Assembly: GCA_946406115.1 (NCBI GenBank)
Contig: OX291551.1
Location: forward strand, 11,036,001-11,100,000
From: Apoda limacodes
Taxonomy: Eukaryota > Arthropoda > Insecta > Lepidoptera > Limacodidae
Length of the DNA stretch: 64,000 nt
Reading direction: 5' to 3'
In this document: one piece after another, positions 10,100 to 21,085 of the stretch
Layout of the letters: each line of letters starts with the position of its first letter
Numbering within the stretch: position 1 is the stretch's first letter
The notes under the pieces: generated by a model
What the model was told of the DNA's origin: nothing
Database searches by the model: none
Seen by the model: the letters and a program-made list of their open reading frames with translations, nothing else
Program-made: the position numbers and the translations under genes

Positions 10100-10900
10100 G
10101 TAAGTAAACCAAGTTGCACAGTCGCAAAACTGTCGATAATAGACTGACTTTTTTCGGTCTTAATGAGTCGAGTTTGAAATTTCCGTACAGCTTGTGTTAC
10201 ACGTATGTTTTTGCTAGTAAATAAATTAAATATATGGTGAATACATAAATGAACTCACCCGAACACAATTGAAATAGCGGAAATAGAAGTAGAGAACATA
10301 ACGCCACCGCTAGATGGCTAAAGACTTTATAAATTAAATTGTTTTGGCTAAAGTTAAAACTGGTAATATCTCACTTGTAGTGTGCGCGTAGTTCATATTT
10401 TGAACAGAAATAGGCGTAGAATAGGCGTGTCATTACAAAGAAAAGGACCGTGGAAGTAATTAAGCTCTTAGCACCCGCTTTTCCTGCACGTATTGTCAAT
10501 GTTTACGAGTTAGTGTGATGAAAAGTAAATTAAGTTTATGTAGTTTAAATTTATTAATTTAGTTAATAGATTGCGAGTCCTTTTTCTTCCGGTATTTGTA
10601 TTTTTTCCTGGTATTTATTTTGTTGAAGGTACAAAAACTAAGTTATTGCTGCACCTAATGAATAAACCAAATGATAACAAGTACTTCGACATTTGGCTTC
10701 TATTTTCTATATTTATACTATTACTAAATTTTTATGACTGCAAATTTTACAGAAAACTTTACTGTATGGTTATTTTGAAACTATATTATTCTGGTGGTCC
10801 GTCAATAAAAAAAATAAAAAGAAATTAAAGGGCATTCGATTCTGTTTCATTGCGGATGTATACCGTTCAATTTTAATACCGAAAATACAGACTCTAGTGC
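10100..10900. other. Intron-like stretch, nothing recognised
   Basis: Contains an 85-codon open frame (10571-10828) rich in Phe, Leu and Lys with no domain that I recognise. Its composition is what AT-rich non-coding DNA gives by chance. No repeat identified. Confidence 0.4.
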
Positions 10901-11400
10901 ATAAAAGTAACTTTTTAGATCAACATCTACGAATACGGATAACCATGTAAATTTCTAAATAGTCTGCAAATGCAAACATAACCATTTTTGAACCGACACT
11001 TGCGTTTCGGATGTAGGTGCGTCTCCACAAGCTACGTTTTAGACATCTCCATATGGAAAATGTCTAAATTTTCAGATTATCTTCTGCGGATACGTCTAAG
11101 TAACGTTATAAATCATCTGCATATATAAATATTTTGAAACCAACATCTGCAATTACAGATATTTTAAGATCAACTTCTGAGGATACGGCTGCCAATAATT
11201 ATACCTATTTGCAAGTAACATTTTATACTTATCATCTCCATACTCCATACAAACGTAAATATTACAAAATCAATATATCTACAATTACAGATATTTTAGA
11301 ACGAACATCTGTAGATACGGACTTTAGTACATGTCTAGTAACGTTTTAGACATCTGATTTAGGTAGATGCAGATATTTTAGGATTTATAAAAGTATGCTG
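10900..11400. repeat. Degenerate tandem repeat, unit about 120 bp
   Basis: The head word AAGTAACGTTTTAGACATCT recurs with changes at about 10905, 11029, 11098, 11213 and 11336 (spacings 124, 69, 115, 123). Each unit also carries ACAGATATTTTAGA, AACATCTGC and GGATACGG in the same order. The units are old and strongly diverged, and one is shortened. An apparent 71-codon ORF inside is a by-product of the array. Confidence 0.65.
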
Positions 11401-11429
11401 ATACGGATGGAATTTTCTTTTCGACGACG

Positions 11430-11970
11430 GATCTTTTCGTCCAAAATACCTCAGTGCCTAAAGATGAAAGTCTATAGCTGATCAATATGTGTTGCCAGTG
11501 ATGACTTATGGTACAGAAATGTGGTCTCTAACTGTTGGCCTCCCAAATAAGCTAAGAGTCGCTCAGCGAGTTATGGAAAGAGCTATGCTTGGTGTTTAGT
11601 TTTTTTACTTGGCTAGTTTCTTTGCGCGATAAAATCCGAAATGAGTAAATTCGCCGACGAAACAAAGATACAAACATAGCTCGAACAGTTAGCAAGCTGA
11701 AGTGGCAATGAGCAGACCACATTGCACGTCGAACCGATAACTGATGGGAAAGAAAGGTTCTCGAGTGACGGCCACAGGTCAGAAGACGCAGCGGTGGTCG
11801 GCCTCTTATCAGGTGGACAGACGACCTGGTCAGAGCCGCAGAAAGCCGATGGGTGCGGGCGACTCAGGACGGCCATTGTGGAGACATATGGGGGAGACCT
11901 ACGGTCAGCATTGGACGTCTTCCGGCTGCAACGAACGAACGATGCGACAACCTTAGTCCAGATGTAGAGG
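11430..11970 (+). pseudogene. RTE-clade LINE relic (C-terminal end of ORF2)
   Basis: Conceptual reading in shifting frames gives LPVMTYGTEMWSL, NKLRVAQRVMERAMLGV, then pieces equivalent to a KLKW..GHI segment, RRPGQSRRKPMG and LWRHMGETYGQHWTSSG. This order (YG.E.W.., QR.MER.MLG, TDDL.R..G..W, WR..GEAY..QW) is the C-terminus of RTE-type non-LTR retrotransposon proteins. Several stops and frameshifts, including TAG after MLGV, make it inactive. The strongly open frames on both strands at 11613-12017 are shadows of the GC-richer relic. A second RTE relic lies at 46905-47235. Confidence 0.8.
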
Positions 11971-12019
11971 TTTTCAACATCAGTTTTAAGGGGGTTCATT
12001 AGGTTTACTAGTGCCATGC

Positions 12020-12938
12020 TAGTGATTTATAACGGGCGTGTCTGCATACCTATGGTGCTCGCTGCTATCAGTGTGAGATAATATTATCTAAATGTTCCGC
12101 TGATAACGCGCGATGGCACCTAAAATAGTAATATTTAGATTCTGCATTAAACACTTCACACATTAAAATATGTGTGACCACTCCAAATCTTCCTAATATG
12201 ATATTGAAATATGTAGTTATGAATGGCTAAACATAATCTTTTGTATTGTTTTGTAGTTTTTTTAATTTTATCTCTGAAGCCTCAGGTACGTTTCAAATGT
12301 TCAAAGTTTTGTTTTATATGTTGTCGTTAATAAAGAATACAGGAAAATTAAATACTCCTGGTTCATGCAATAAACTAAAATGTATCATATGTATGTTTAA
12401 CGTCACTAAATCGCATTGAGCTAGTGCCTTATTTTACTAGCATAATTATCTTTATATCTTTACAAAACATATTGCGGAAAACATTTAACCTTTTAGGACT
12501 CTCATTTTCGGAGCTCGTATATGGGCTTATGAATTCTGAGGTTTTTATTATTTTATTTTTAAACTTTTAAGTGTCCTTCTTATATCGATATGAGTGGATA
12601 AATTCAAAGACCAAACCTGATTTTACGTGTCTAAAGCAGTCATATATCTGGCCACATTTGTGGCACAAAAACCTCGTTATTTGTGGCTTCTAATTCACTA
12701 CAAGTTCAACAATGAAGTTGTCACAAACCAAGTCAGCGTAACGGTTTAGTCAAGACTAATATTGTTACTATGTGCTTCCTGCATTATAGGATCCCTTCTC
12801 CATACTTGCAATGCTAAGTTAATATTTAGGTATGTATTTTTCTAATTATGCTAATCAGCAAACCAAAGTCTCAGTATAAAGATAATTCTAAAATAAAAAT
12901 AATGTTGACTTTGTTTTTGAATCGTCAAAGTTATTAAA
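12020..12938. other. AT-rich stretch, nothing recognised
   Basis: No gene or nameable element apart from a small family G fragment at about 12915-12940. Confidence 0.45.
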
Positions 12939-12939
12939 T

Positions 12940-13235
12940 CCATTCTAATATTATAAATGCAAAAGTCACTGTGTCTGTCTGTCAGTCTATCTGGTACCTC
13001 TTCACGCTTAAACCGCTGAACCGATTAAGCTAAAATTTGGTATGGAGATAGTTTGACTCCCGGGGATATAACATAGGATAGTTTTTATCTCGAAAAATTC
13101 AAAAGTTCCTGCGGGAATAACTATAAACTTACTAAAGCAACAGCTATAGCTTGCTATAGCAAACTTCACTAGTATAATTAAGGAGTTGCCGTAAGAATCC
13201 GTTGCCGTGGAGCCACAGGTAAAAGCTAGTACTTA
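12940..13235 (+). repeat. Dispersed repeat, family F
   Basis: CACTGTGTCTGTCTGTCAGTC is followed by TTCACGCTTAAACCGCTGAACC, AAATTTGGTATGGAGATAGTTTGA and CCCGGGGATATAACATAGGATAG. The same order is seen at 14085-14335, 27700-27990 and 62820-63170. Non-coding tail of a common lepidopteran retroelement. Confidence 0.75.
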
Positions 13236-13249
13236 ATAAATCAGGAAAC

Positions 13250-13895
13250 CACAATGCCCAGCAAATATTAGAGATATACGTTCCCATAACTTCTTGATAG
13301 CTCTGATCAGACATCCTAAAAACTGCATTTATAAATTTATCACACAAGACATTGTAGATAACAAATCTAAAGAGCTTGTAATGTAAAATGTTTCGCTATC
13401 TCTGACACTTCCTTGCCACGTGAGATCATTGACAAAGTCATAAAATCTGTTATCGCTGTGATAGAGAGTCAGGCAGAGTCGATGTTTACAGATCTTTATA
13501 TGAAGATAGGTCAAAATAGCTGCTACTAACATGCTCATAACCTTAACGTAACTGTAAATGAATTAAAGGTTTCATTAATTTATGGTTGATGTGTTTTAAC
13601 TGATTGTAAATGTGAAAGTGTTCTGATGTGTGATTACATTTAGTGTTTCCTCCTTTCTTTAGGGAGATATCTGTGCCTCTGTATTTGAGACAAACAGTGG
13701 GTGAGGGAGTGTAGCATGTGCCTTTCAAAATCTTTGTAATTTATAAATAATTTAATAGAGAATTTTAAGTGGTAAAAAAGAAAATTAAATTTGTGGTGTA
13801 CAAATTTTATTACATTTAAAGAATGCATAGTGAAATTCTTGGCATTTATCCGTAACCTATGCGGGCAAAGCTGAGAACATTATATGGAACATCAA
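13250..13895. other. AT-rich stretch, nothing recognised
   Basis: Several 60-70 codon frames on the minus strand show no motif. No repeat recognised. Confidence 0.45.
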
Positions 13896-13901
13896 CGCGG
13901 T

Positions 13902-14072
13902 CTAGGAGCTTATTGCGTAATGTTTCGAGCATTCGAGACTCGGAAATTCCAGACCAAAATGTATGCATACATTGGTCTATTTAGACCGTGAAAGAACTTG
14001 TATACATTTGACTCTCGAATTCACTATTCTGTCGAAAACGCTTAAACGAGACTTTTAGCAATAAGCTCCTAG
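13902..14072. mobile_element. 171-bp MITE-like element with 15-bp perfect inverted ends
   Basis: CTAGGAGCTTATTGC (13902-13916) is the exact reverse complement of GCAATAAGCTCCTAG (14058-14072). If the outer TA is the target duplication, the element proper starts GGAGC. The interior holds a 16-bp perfect palindrome, AATGTATGCATACATT. No ORF, so non-autonomous; the TA duplication would suggest a Tc1/mariner-like origin, but this is inference. Confidence 0.7.
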
Positions 14073-14084
14073 GATATCCATATC

Positions 14085-14335
14085 ACACTAATATTATAAA
14101 GGCGATACTATGTGACTGTGTCTGTCTGTCTGTCTGTTACCTTATCACGCTTAAACCGCTTTACCGATTAAGCTGAAATTTGGCATGCAGATAGTTTGAT
14201 TCCCGGGGCAGTACATAGGCTACTTGAAACCTCAAGTGTGATTCGGTTTTTTTCTATAATTAAGAAGTTTTCGTTGAAATCCTACGACGATAACGGAATT
14301 TAGGGCAGGTGGAACCGCAGGCAAAACCTAATCTA
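14085..14335 (+). repeat. Dispersed repeat, family F
   Basis: Follows the MITE directly. CACTAATATTATAAAGGCG, TGTCTGTCTGTCTGTC, CACGCTTAAACCGC and AAATTTGGCATGCAGATAGTTTGA, ending near GGCAGGTGGAACCGCAGGCA. Same family as 12940-13235, with about the same length. Confidence 0.75.
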
Positions 14336-15280
14336 AGCATATTGACATCGAGTTATTAAATGGATTGTGACAAATGTGAGATCGATGCAAAGTTCAAATG
14401 AAAGCACGTTTTAATAGAGCGAGGCACTTTCGCCAACTTAAATCTTTGAGCTTAAAAAAGGCTTTACGTTGGTTTTAAAGGGATGAAACCGGCTCAGCCC
14501 AGCTCGATTGCTGCCTTTGGCTTTGCTCAATTACTCACCGCCGAGTCACGATTAGTATCTGACTGTATAAGAAACACTTGTTTAAGTAACAGCTGTTCGT
14601 TGGAATTATTCTTTTTATAACTGATTTTATTTTAAGACACGGATTTATTTTTGTTTATCTGTCTTGTTAATAGAGGTAAAATACTTTTATTTACGTTTAG
14701 AAATCTGGAAACAAATAACGCGAAAAGAAATATATTTTTAAAATGGGTTTTTGAACCTTCCGCGATTTACTTATAGAGTTTGTGGTCTTTATAGCAGGTA
14801 CTTAGTACTTACTTAGTACAAATAAAATACATATAAATTTTATAATTTTATTTTATTTTCAAATTTTTAATTGTATCTATACATAATGAAACTAAACGAT
14901 AAAGTGTTCAGATTCTGATGTTTGGCAACGGCACCCTAAATTCCTCAAACGGGAGAATGGATAGTTACGAAGAAGCTACTAGTCAGGATACCATTTGGCT
15001 CGGAACCCTGAAATCCATCAAACAGACGTTCGGTTCGAACCCTAAACTCGTCTTACCAACGGATATTACGATACTTTAGGGTTTTGGTTTTTCCCATACG
15101 GCTGCAGAACCCTTCATGACTTCATCGGATAGATGGACAGAGATAATGAAGAAAAGGATTCAGTTTTTACCACTTGACTGCTTAATAATACAAAAAACAA
15201 TTTTTACTATATTTAAAAAAAAATTACAATAATAGATAATTGGATAATCTTAAGGTGTATTCGAACGCTTCTTAGGGTTC
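14336..15280. other. AT-rich stretch, nothing firmly recognised
   Basis: No gene seen. Words such as GGCTCGGAACCCT near 14998 suggest decayed repeat sequence of the kind found in 15285-16180. Confidence 0.4.
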
Positions 15281-15284
15281 TTTC

Positions 15285-16180
15285 TTTAGGGTTCCGTACC
15301 TCAAAAGGAAAAAAGGGAACCCTTATGGATCACTTTGTTGTCCGTCTGTCTCTCTGTCAAGAACCTTTTTCTCAGGAACGCGTAAAGGTATCATGTTAAA
15401 ATTTATTTCAAAAGTCTACAGTCCCTTAAAGCTGTAAAAAATTAAGCTTCTAAGTCAACTCAGTAAAAAAATACGACTGAAATACGGCCATTTTTGTCCC
15501 ATATTTTGGCATTCACAAACAAATCAAAACCTATGTGGTTCTTCCCGTTGTTCTAGAATCATGAAATTCGACATGAAGGAAGGTCTTACATCACAGATAT
15601 TTGTTGATTTGTTGTCTGTCTGACAAGACCCTTTTACTTAAGAACGCGTGGAGGTATCAAATTGAAATTAATATCAAATATTGTGGTCTACAGTCCTTTA
15701 ATTAAAGCTGTAAATCTTCTATGTCAACTCAATAAAAAACGCGGCCATTTTTAACGCATATTTAGATATTCACAAATAAATCAAAAACTATTGGGTACTT
15801 CCCGTTGTTCTCAAATCATAAAATTTTAAATTCCGATTTTGTCAATTTGTATATTACAAATTTTAAATAAAACTTTGTCTGTCTGTCTGTCTGTCCCTGT
15901 TACTCAAGAACGCGTGAAGGTATCAAGTTGAAATTTATATCAAATAGTAATGTTTACGTGCACTTAATGTTGTAAAAAAATTAAGCCTTTAAGTCAATGT
16001 GAAAAAAAATATGCCTAAAATACGGTCATTTTGTTACACAAATAAATCAAAACCTATGGGGTACTTCCAGTCGACCTAGGAGACTTCATCTCTCTACGGA
16101 AGAGCTATCTACATATAATATAATTTTGTACGGAATCCTTGGTGCGCGAGCCAGACTCGCACTTGGCCGGTTTTTTTTTT
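15285..16180. repeat. Composite dispersed repeat with a three-unit 266-bp tandem array
   Basis: Opens with TTAGGGTTCCGTACCTCAAA and closes with TGCGCGAGCCAGACTCGCAC followed by TTGGCCGG. Inside, a unit containing AAGAACGCGT.AAGGTATCA, GTTGAAATT.ATATCAAAT, TACGGCCATTTTT and AAATCAAAACCTATGGGGTA is repeated three times; ACGCGT occurs at 15378, 15644 and 15910, exactly 266 bp apart each time. Runs of GTCT separate the units. The array looks like local amplification inside a dispersed element. Confidence 0.75.
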
Positions 16181-16619
16181 CATACAAACTATATAGATAC
16201 ACCTAATATCTTTATCTATTGAATTTTCGCTACTCAAAACCTGCTATTATCTGTAAGCGCTATTCACCATAGTCGCAAAACGCATATCCATCCAAAAAAA
16301 AAACAGTGAATTAATAAAAAATATTGAATTCAATAAATGTATAAAATCAACAAAAACTATATTTATTCCTTTATTTACTGGCTTGCCGTGAATAAATATG
16401 CATTTTTGCGACTATCATTAATAGCATTCAACAATAATAACGCATTTTAAGCATCAAAGAGTTTATATTTAGTGCACAGGATGGTTGTATGGATGGAAAA
16501 AATATGATTCGGATTCACCTTGAGTAAAGCCTTTAATTTATTAAAAGAATTTGTAAATAATATTGCTACAAGTAAAGTCATTTTAAATAGCTAATTTATT
16601 TGTCAACTAGACCGCTTCC

Positions 16620-17170
16620 TTTTTTTTACCCGCTTCAAACCTGTTCCCGTGGTAACTTTCGATCGGGGTAAAAGTATTTAAAGTCCTTCTCTGTCCTATT
16701 TATGTCCATGCCAAAAATCAAGTCAATTGAATTCATCCTTATATCGTGCAAAAAATACCCCTTAAAAAAAAGCCCCGTTGGAACTCTTATTCGGGATAAA
16801 AAATTAACTATATCTGTTTCAGTCCATGCAACTATGCCTGTGTCAAAAATCAGGTCACCTTGCTTCGTTGCAACGTGAGGAAATATTGACTTTTTCTGTA
16901 CCCAAAGGGTGCCAACGGAACTCTATCACTGAGCCAACGCTGTCTGTCTGTCTGTTTTCTTCCGTTTTCTGTCCGACAATTAAAGGGCTTTATCTTTTAG
17001 AATGAAGTAGGTAGAAGTATAACATTTTTACAGAATGTGTGTTATAATGGCTAATTAAATTACAAATAATATAAAAAGTAAAAATGCAAGGGGTTTCCTA
17101 AAACAAGAAACGCGTTTTCGTTATTTTTGCTCTATCGTAAAACACGTACAAGCTTTAAACTTGCAGTCAA
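16620..17170. repeat. Dispersed repeat fragments, including family C
   Basis: The part from about 16899 (GGGTGCCAACGGAACTCTAT, then CTGTCTGTCTGTTTTC and AATTAAAGGGCTTTATC) aligns with 52180-52440 through ACAAATAATA.AAAAGT, AGGAAACACGTTTTC and related words. The preceding part, with GTCCATGCCAAAAATCA, is a retroelement tail of the GTC-rich lepidopteran type. No coding sequence. Confidence 0.6.
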
Positions 17171-17229
17171 TATAGTGTGAGCTCTAGAATATAACAACAA
17201 ATAATGAAAACCGGCCAAATGTGAGACGG

Positions 17230-17330
17230 GCTTTTTTATACCACTATGGCGGCAATCAAGCTAACGGTCCGCCTAATGATAACCGGTGACCGCAGCCTAT
17301 GGACGCTTGCAACGCAAAATCTCTGCAAAA
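17230..17330 (-). mobile_element. LINE 3' tail (family B), minus strand
   Basis: Reverse complement of the CTTACCATCAGGC tail: ACGGTCCGCCTAATGATAA and CAGCCTATGGACGCTTGCAA. About 100 bp only. Confidence 0.65.
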
Positions 17331-17389
17331 TTGAAAACATCTATGCAAAATTGAAAATCATCAAAGACCTAGTATTTTGGGCGGTGCGT

Positions 17390-17640
17390 TAATATACTTC
17401 AGTTTCAGTCAGTCAGTTAAGTTTAAAAAATAACAGATTTCAGTATAAACTTGCAACCCCCATTTTATTCTATTAAGAGATGAATTTTGCATAATTCTTT
17501 CTTCCTGCTCGCCTACATTATAACAGAAACCTTTGTGCAAAATTTCATGTCTCTAGAACCAGAAGTTCGGGCTGTGAGTTGATACATCAGTCAGACAGTC
17601 AGTCAGATTACTCTTTTATATATATAGATTTAGAAGTGTA
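17390..17640 (+). repeat. Dispersed repeat, family I
   Basis: TTATAACAGAAACCTTTGTG, then CAAAATTTCATGTCTCTAGA, and CAGTCAGACAGTCAGTCAG before TATATATAGATT. A reverse-orientation relative is at 59570-59700. Retroelement-tail type, non-coding. Confidence 0.6.
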
Positions 17641-17662
17641 TTCATTTGTGATTGTATTGTTA

Positions 17663-18102
17663 AGGGCGCGTTCGTTTTGGAATTAAGAGTTCCCACGATT
17701 GATGCTTTTCACTCTTTTGATAACGCCAGTATTGCCACCAAGACCTATCGTTCGTGTAGCTTTAAAACGTTACTAACAAAATGTTTGGTTGCAAAACTTG
17801 CAAAACGAACGGCTGACGTACATACACTACGATAAAACACGTACACACACTACCATAAACAATGAATATGAATAGGCAGTTTGCCAGATTAACACACAAA
17901 TCCCACCTCCAGACACGGGTCTAAAGTTGCATTTTTCGGTTGCGAAAGTGACAAAAATAACAAAATATTGTAAACAAACGCATGACAGTTTGTTACAGGT
18001 GATACTAAAATTTTGATATTTTTGATACCAATGCTAAAAGAACGGACAACGGTGACAAAAGTAATAGAAATAATGATTTTGCATCCCAAAACGAACGCGC
18101 GC
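17663..18102. mobile_element. ~440-bp TIR element, family M copy 1
   Basis: GCGCGTTCGTTTTGG at 17666-17680 is the exact reverse complement of CCAAAACGAACGCGC at 18086-18100. Two further copies with the same ends and interior are at 34502-34938 (same orientation) and 56966-57337 (reversed). Shared interior words: TTTTGATAAC.*CAGT, TTGCAAAACG, TACACTAC and CAGTTTG.CAGATT. The minus-strand 66-codon frame inside is conserved only because the DNA is. Non-autonomous; superfamily and target duplication not determined. Confidence 0.8.
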
Positions 18103-18104
18103 TA

Positions 18105-19374
18105 ATACGGATTTTGTATCTGATGTACGGATTGTAACATACGGACCGTTCTATATGTGTGCAATAATGTAGATACAAGGTAAAGTCATGAAAGCAAGGT
18201 AAACAAGGTATTCTGCACAGACATTTTCCCGAAAAATATTTAAACTAACTTTTATATCAAATTCTTCTTAACTACTACTACTTACTTACTTCTATTTCTG
18301 GGATTATATTTAATGGCCGTATATTTATATATTAAAAGCTTATATTTAAAGCTTGGTTCTTTTTTACCGTTGCAACGCTGCATTTTTGATCACGATTATG
18401 AGGCACCATTAGAAACTATATAAGTGACTGAAGGCTTTGGATTTGGAGACGAATGTAATCTCAAACCATAGCTGACCTCATTTAGTTTTTATTTTATATG
18501 TATATAAAAAATATTTATACCAACCCAAATAAAAAAAAAAAAACGAAATGAAAAAATAATCCTCAAATCGATAGCTTTCAGTGGAAATCGTGAATACGAA
18601 AACGTCCACGATTTGACGCCGCATTCGCTCTTTTTGCCGAATATTGAATTTTTGCGAGCTGCAGATGTGTAAAAAAGGCAATTAAGGCTATAAATCACTT
18701 ACATATATGGCTTTTCCCCACTTTTTCCTCTCGTGCCTATTATGCTAGCAGTTTTATGTGCGTACTGAAACGACGATACTTGGCCACTGACATGGCTATT
18801 TGAAATATGAAACTTTTAAAGCTCTATATCTCCATCACACCGTTTTTATGGCGGTTATATTTTTTTTAAATCATGGGCGCTGGTGTTGTTTGCACTCTTT
18901 ATATCATGCTGATGGTTGGCTTATTCATAGATTGCCTTTTGAGTTAGCTTTACAATTTAATGTATATATAGACATTGCGTAATACAGGTAAGATTTTTCC
19001 CATAGATTTGTTTTATTATTTATTTAATATTATTTCTAAGATAATAACTTTGAAAGAAAACAATCAATGGTAAGAAAGTAAGAAGACGCAAACTAGACTT
19101 TCAAACGAAATACAGTCGCAATATATATATATATATATATAATAAAACTTTTAGTAAATGATTTAATAGATGGTCACAGTTTAAACAACTGGTAGGCTGA
19201 ATCAATATCCATAATATATTTTATGACGCGCTTTGACTACAATAGTCTTACAAAAACGGTGTCGGAAAGCACAAAAAAAAAAAATAGACTAACAAAAATA
19301 ATAAATTTTAAAAAATTAAAATTATATAAAAACAATTATTTCTCAGAATTGAAGTCATTTCTTTTTTGTTACAG
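18105..19374. other. Intron-like stretch before the first coding exon
   Basis: AT-rich. Contains an AT dinucleotide microsatellite at about 19119-19142 and a pyrimidine-rich run ending in TTACAG at 19374, the acceptor for the next exon. No other feature recognised. Confidence 0.5.
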
Positions 19375-19513
19375 AGCGTTATTCACCATGAATCATACGT
19401 AAACAAAGCGAACAGTACCCTCACCGCAGTCGCATCTGCGATTAGTTTCCTCTAAGTGGAGAGAAGGCGTCACCATTCACCTCCGCGTGTACAAGGAGGC
19501 GCTGGCGGCCGGG
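19375..19513 (+). other. Pitx: 5' UTR part of Pitx coding exon 1
   Basis: The acceptor TTTTTTGTTACAG precedes 19375. A four-codon upstream ORF (ATG at 19388, TAA at 19400-19402) lies in the same frame as the main ORF, so the frame is open again from 19403 up to the chosen ATG at 19514. A different upstream splice joined after 19402 could extend the N-terminus; that is possible but unsupported. Confidence 0.6.
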
Positions 19514-19709
19514 ATGGAGCCGCTAAGCGAGAGTGGGCTGTGCCTGTCGGAGCTGGAGCTTCACGGTGGACATCTGCACGAGTCAGTGGCAGCGTCTGTG
19601 GGCTCAGCCATCTCCAGCTTGATGGCTCCACTGCACCATGAGCCGCAGCATATGCCGTTGCATGCACATGCACCTCCGCTGCACCATGAACCGCTCGAGA
19701 AACTCAAAT
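19514..19709 (+). CDS. Pitx: Pitx/Ptx1 homeobox protein, coding exon 1 (residues 1-65)
   Basis: First coding exon of a paired-like homeodomain transcription factor of the Pitx (Drosophila Ptx1) class, acting in the nucleus. It starts at ATG 19514 (context GCCGGGATGG, a good Kozak-type site) and encodes 65 codons plus one base before the donor AAT|GTGAGT at 19710. The peptide begins MEPLSESGLCLSELEL, then turns His-rich with two HHEP repeats (residues 41-44 and 57-60). The identification rests on splicing: codon 66 is completed by the first two bases of the exon at 54688, and the frame then runs into an unmistakable Pitx homeodomain at 61461. The exon is markedly GC-rich against the AT-rich introns. 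An in-frame GTG at 19487 is not taken as the start. N-terminal regions of this family are poorly conserved, so this exon alone would not identify the gene. Confidence 0.85.
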
Positions 19710-20750
19710 GTGAGTCCTTTTTACTGTTTTACACACCTTTAGATGTAGTATACAATACACACACTCTGCAACCACAAGTTAGACATCCAATTCATTTCAA
19801 ATCGGACCTAATAAGAATACAAACATCAGGTATCATATTTACAATTATTTTGATGATAGCAGCGAATATTTAGAGTTTCACTGTAAAAGTACAACATGAT
19901 TAATTTGACTTAGCACGCAAAATAAACATAATTTTATTACGATTTTTCGAAAAAGAAAATTTTAACAACAACTTGAACGAAGGACAAACTGACAAACTCG
20001 CTTTCGCATTCATAGTATTAGTATGGATGGCCTTATAAAGTGATTATATTTCTCACTGAAGACTTGCGCGATCCGTATCACATTGACGGTTTATCTCAGG
20101 TAAATGATGTTTAAATAGGTAATGCAAAATTTAGTGTAAGAAATGCTGAAAGTACAAATTATTTAGATTAATGGGACTTACATCACTTAAAAGGTAAGTC
20201 TTGTAAAACTTTAATAATAAATACTTGAAAGAGTAAAAAATACACAATCAAACGCGGCGTACCACCCCCCGATAAAGTGCCTTCAGTTGGAAAACTTTAC
20301 TCTACAAGGCCTACCTCTATGTATTAAAAATTTAACGCTAATCAACTCCATATTGCATCAAACGTTTTTTTTATTCCTTGTCATTTTATAGAATATTATT
20401 GCAATTACCGTGTTAGCCAGATTGGAAGGCTATTTTTAGACAAAGGTCAGCCGTTTACAACACGACGAAGCAATAAGACGGCTTTCGGTCTGATTTTTTA
20501 TCTGTATTAATTGTTTATACTGTACATTAACTAAAAATTATGTTCTCCATAGTTTTTTTAAAATTACACATAATAAAATTGTCTATTATCAGCTTCTTTT
20601 CTGTTCTAATTTCTTGAACTATTTGAGCGCAGAGTAACGTGTGGTTGAGTAACGTACTATTGTCATTATAGTAAAGCATCAAATAACTGACTGCAGAGAA
20701 CGTAAATCTGCATTTGTGAAACTATTTTCGCAAATAACTAGTCTTAAATG
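19710..20750. other. Start of the ~35-kb intron between coding exons 1 and 2
   Basis: The intron runs 19710-54687 and begins GTGAGT. Read-through keeps the frame open to 19873, but this is intronic. No gene or repeat recognised in this first kilobase. Confidence 0.5.
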
Positions 20751-20759
20751 ACTTATAGC

Positions 20760-21076
20760 TAGGGTTGCCATCCGTCCGGGTTTCTCCGGTTTTGTGCTAG
20801 TTAAGAGGGCGTCCAAGGAGCTTTCGGCTCACCGGATTCATTTCATTTATAATCCGGGTAGCAAAATACGTTTAAGAACATTTCGTTTTAATAACAGAAT
20901 AAAAATTTAAGACTGTGAACAGTTTCTTAAAACGTTTTGTTTCTTAAGAAGACTAAATTCAGTTGAAATTTTTCTAAGTAACTTATAAATGAAACTGTTG
21001 CCCAGGTTCTAAGCTCCAAAATCCGGGGATTTCACCTTCTTGTCCTAGTTTCCAGATTTTAGAGATGGCAACCCTA
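20760..21076. mobile_element. 317-bp TIR element with 9-bp target-site duplication
   Basis: TAGGGTTGCCATC (20760-20772) is the exact reverse complement of GATGGCAACCCTA (21064-21076). The element is flanked on both sides by ACTTATAGC (20751-20759 and 21077-21085), a direct repeat that marks the insertion. The ends resemble hAT-type termini (TAGGGTTGCCA), whose duplications are 8 bp; a 9-bp reading would instead fit Mutator-like elements, and one base is ambiguous at the junction. No ORF, so non-autonomous. Confidence 0.85.
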
Positions 21077-21085
21077 ACTTATAGC

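Noticed and set aside
11613..12017. 134-codon minus-strand ORF
   Set aside because: It is the antisense shadow of the RTE-clade LINE relic that reads on the plus strand with recognisable, frameshifted ORF2 pieces.
12940..13235. Start of a CRISPR-like or satellite array because of repeated GTCT words
   Set aside because: Runs of GTCTGTCTG are short microsatellite parts of dispersed retroelement tails; no regular spacer structure exists, and the genome is eukaryotic.
19710..19873. In-frame extension of the Pitx exon 1 ORF past 19709
   Set aside because: A strong donor (AAT|GTGAGT) sits at 19709/19710, composition becomes AT-rich at once, and phase 1 matches the exon at 54688.
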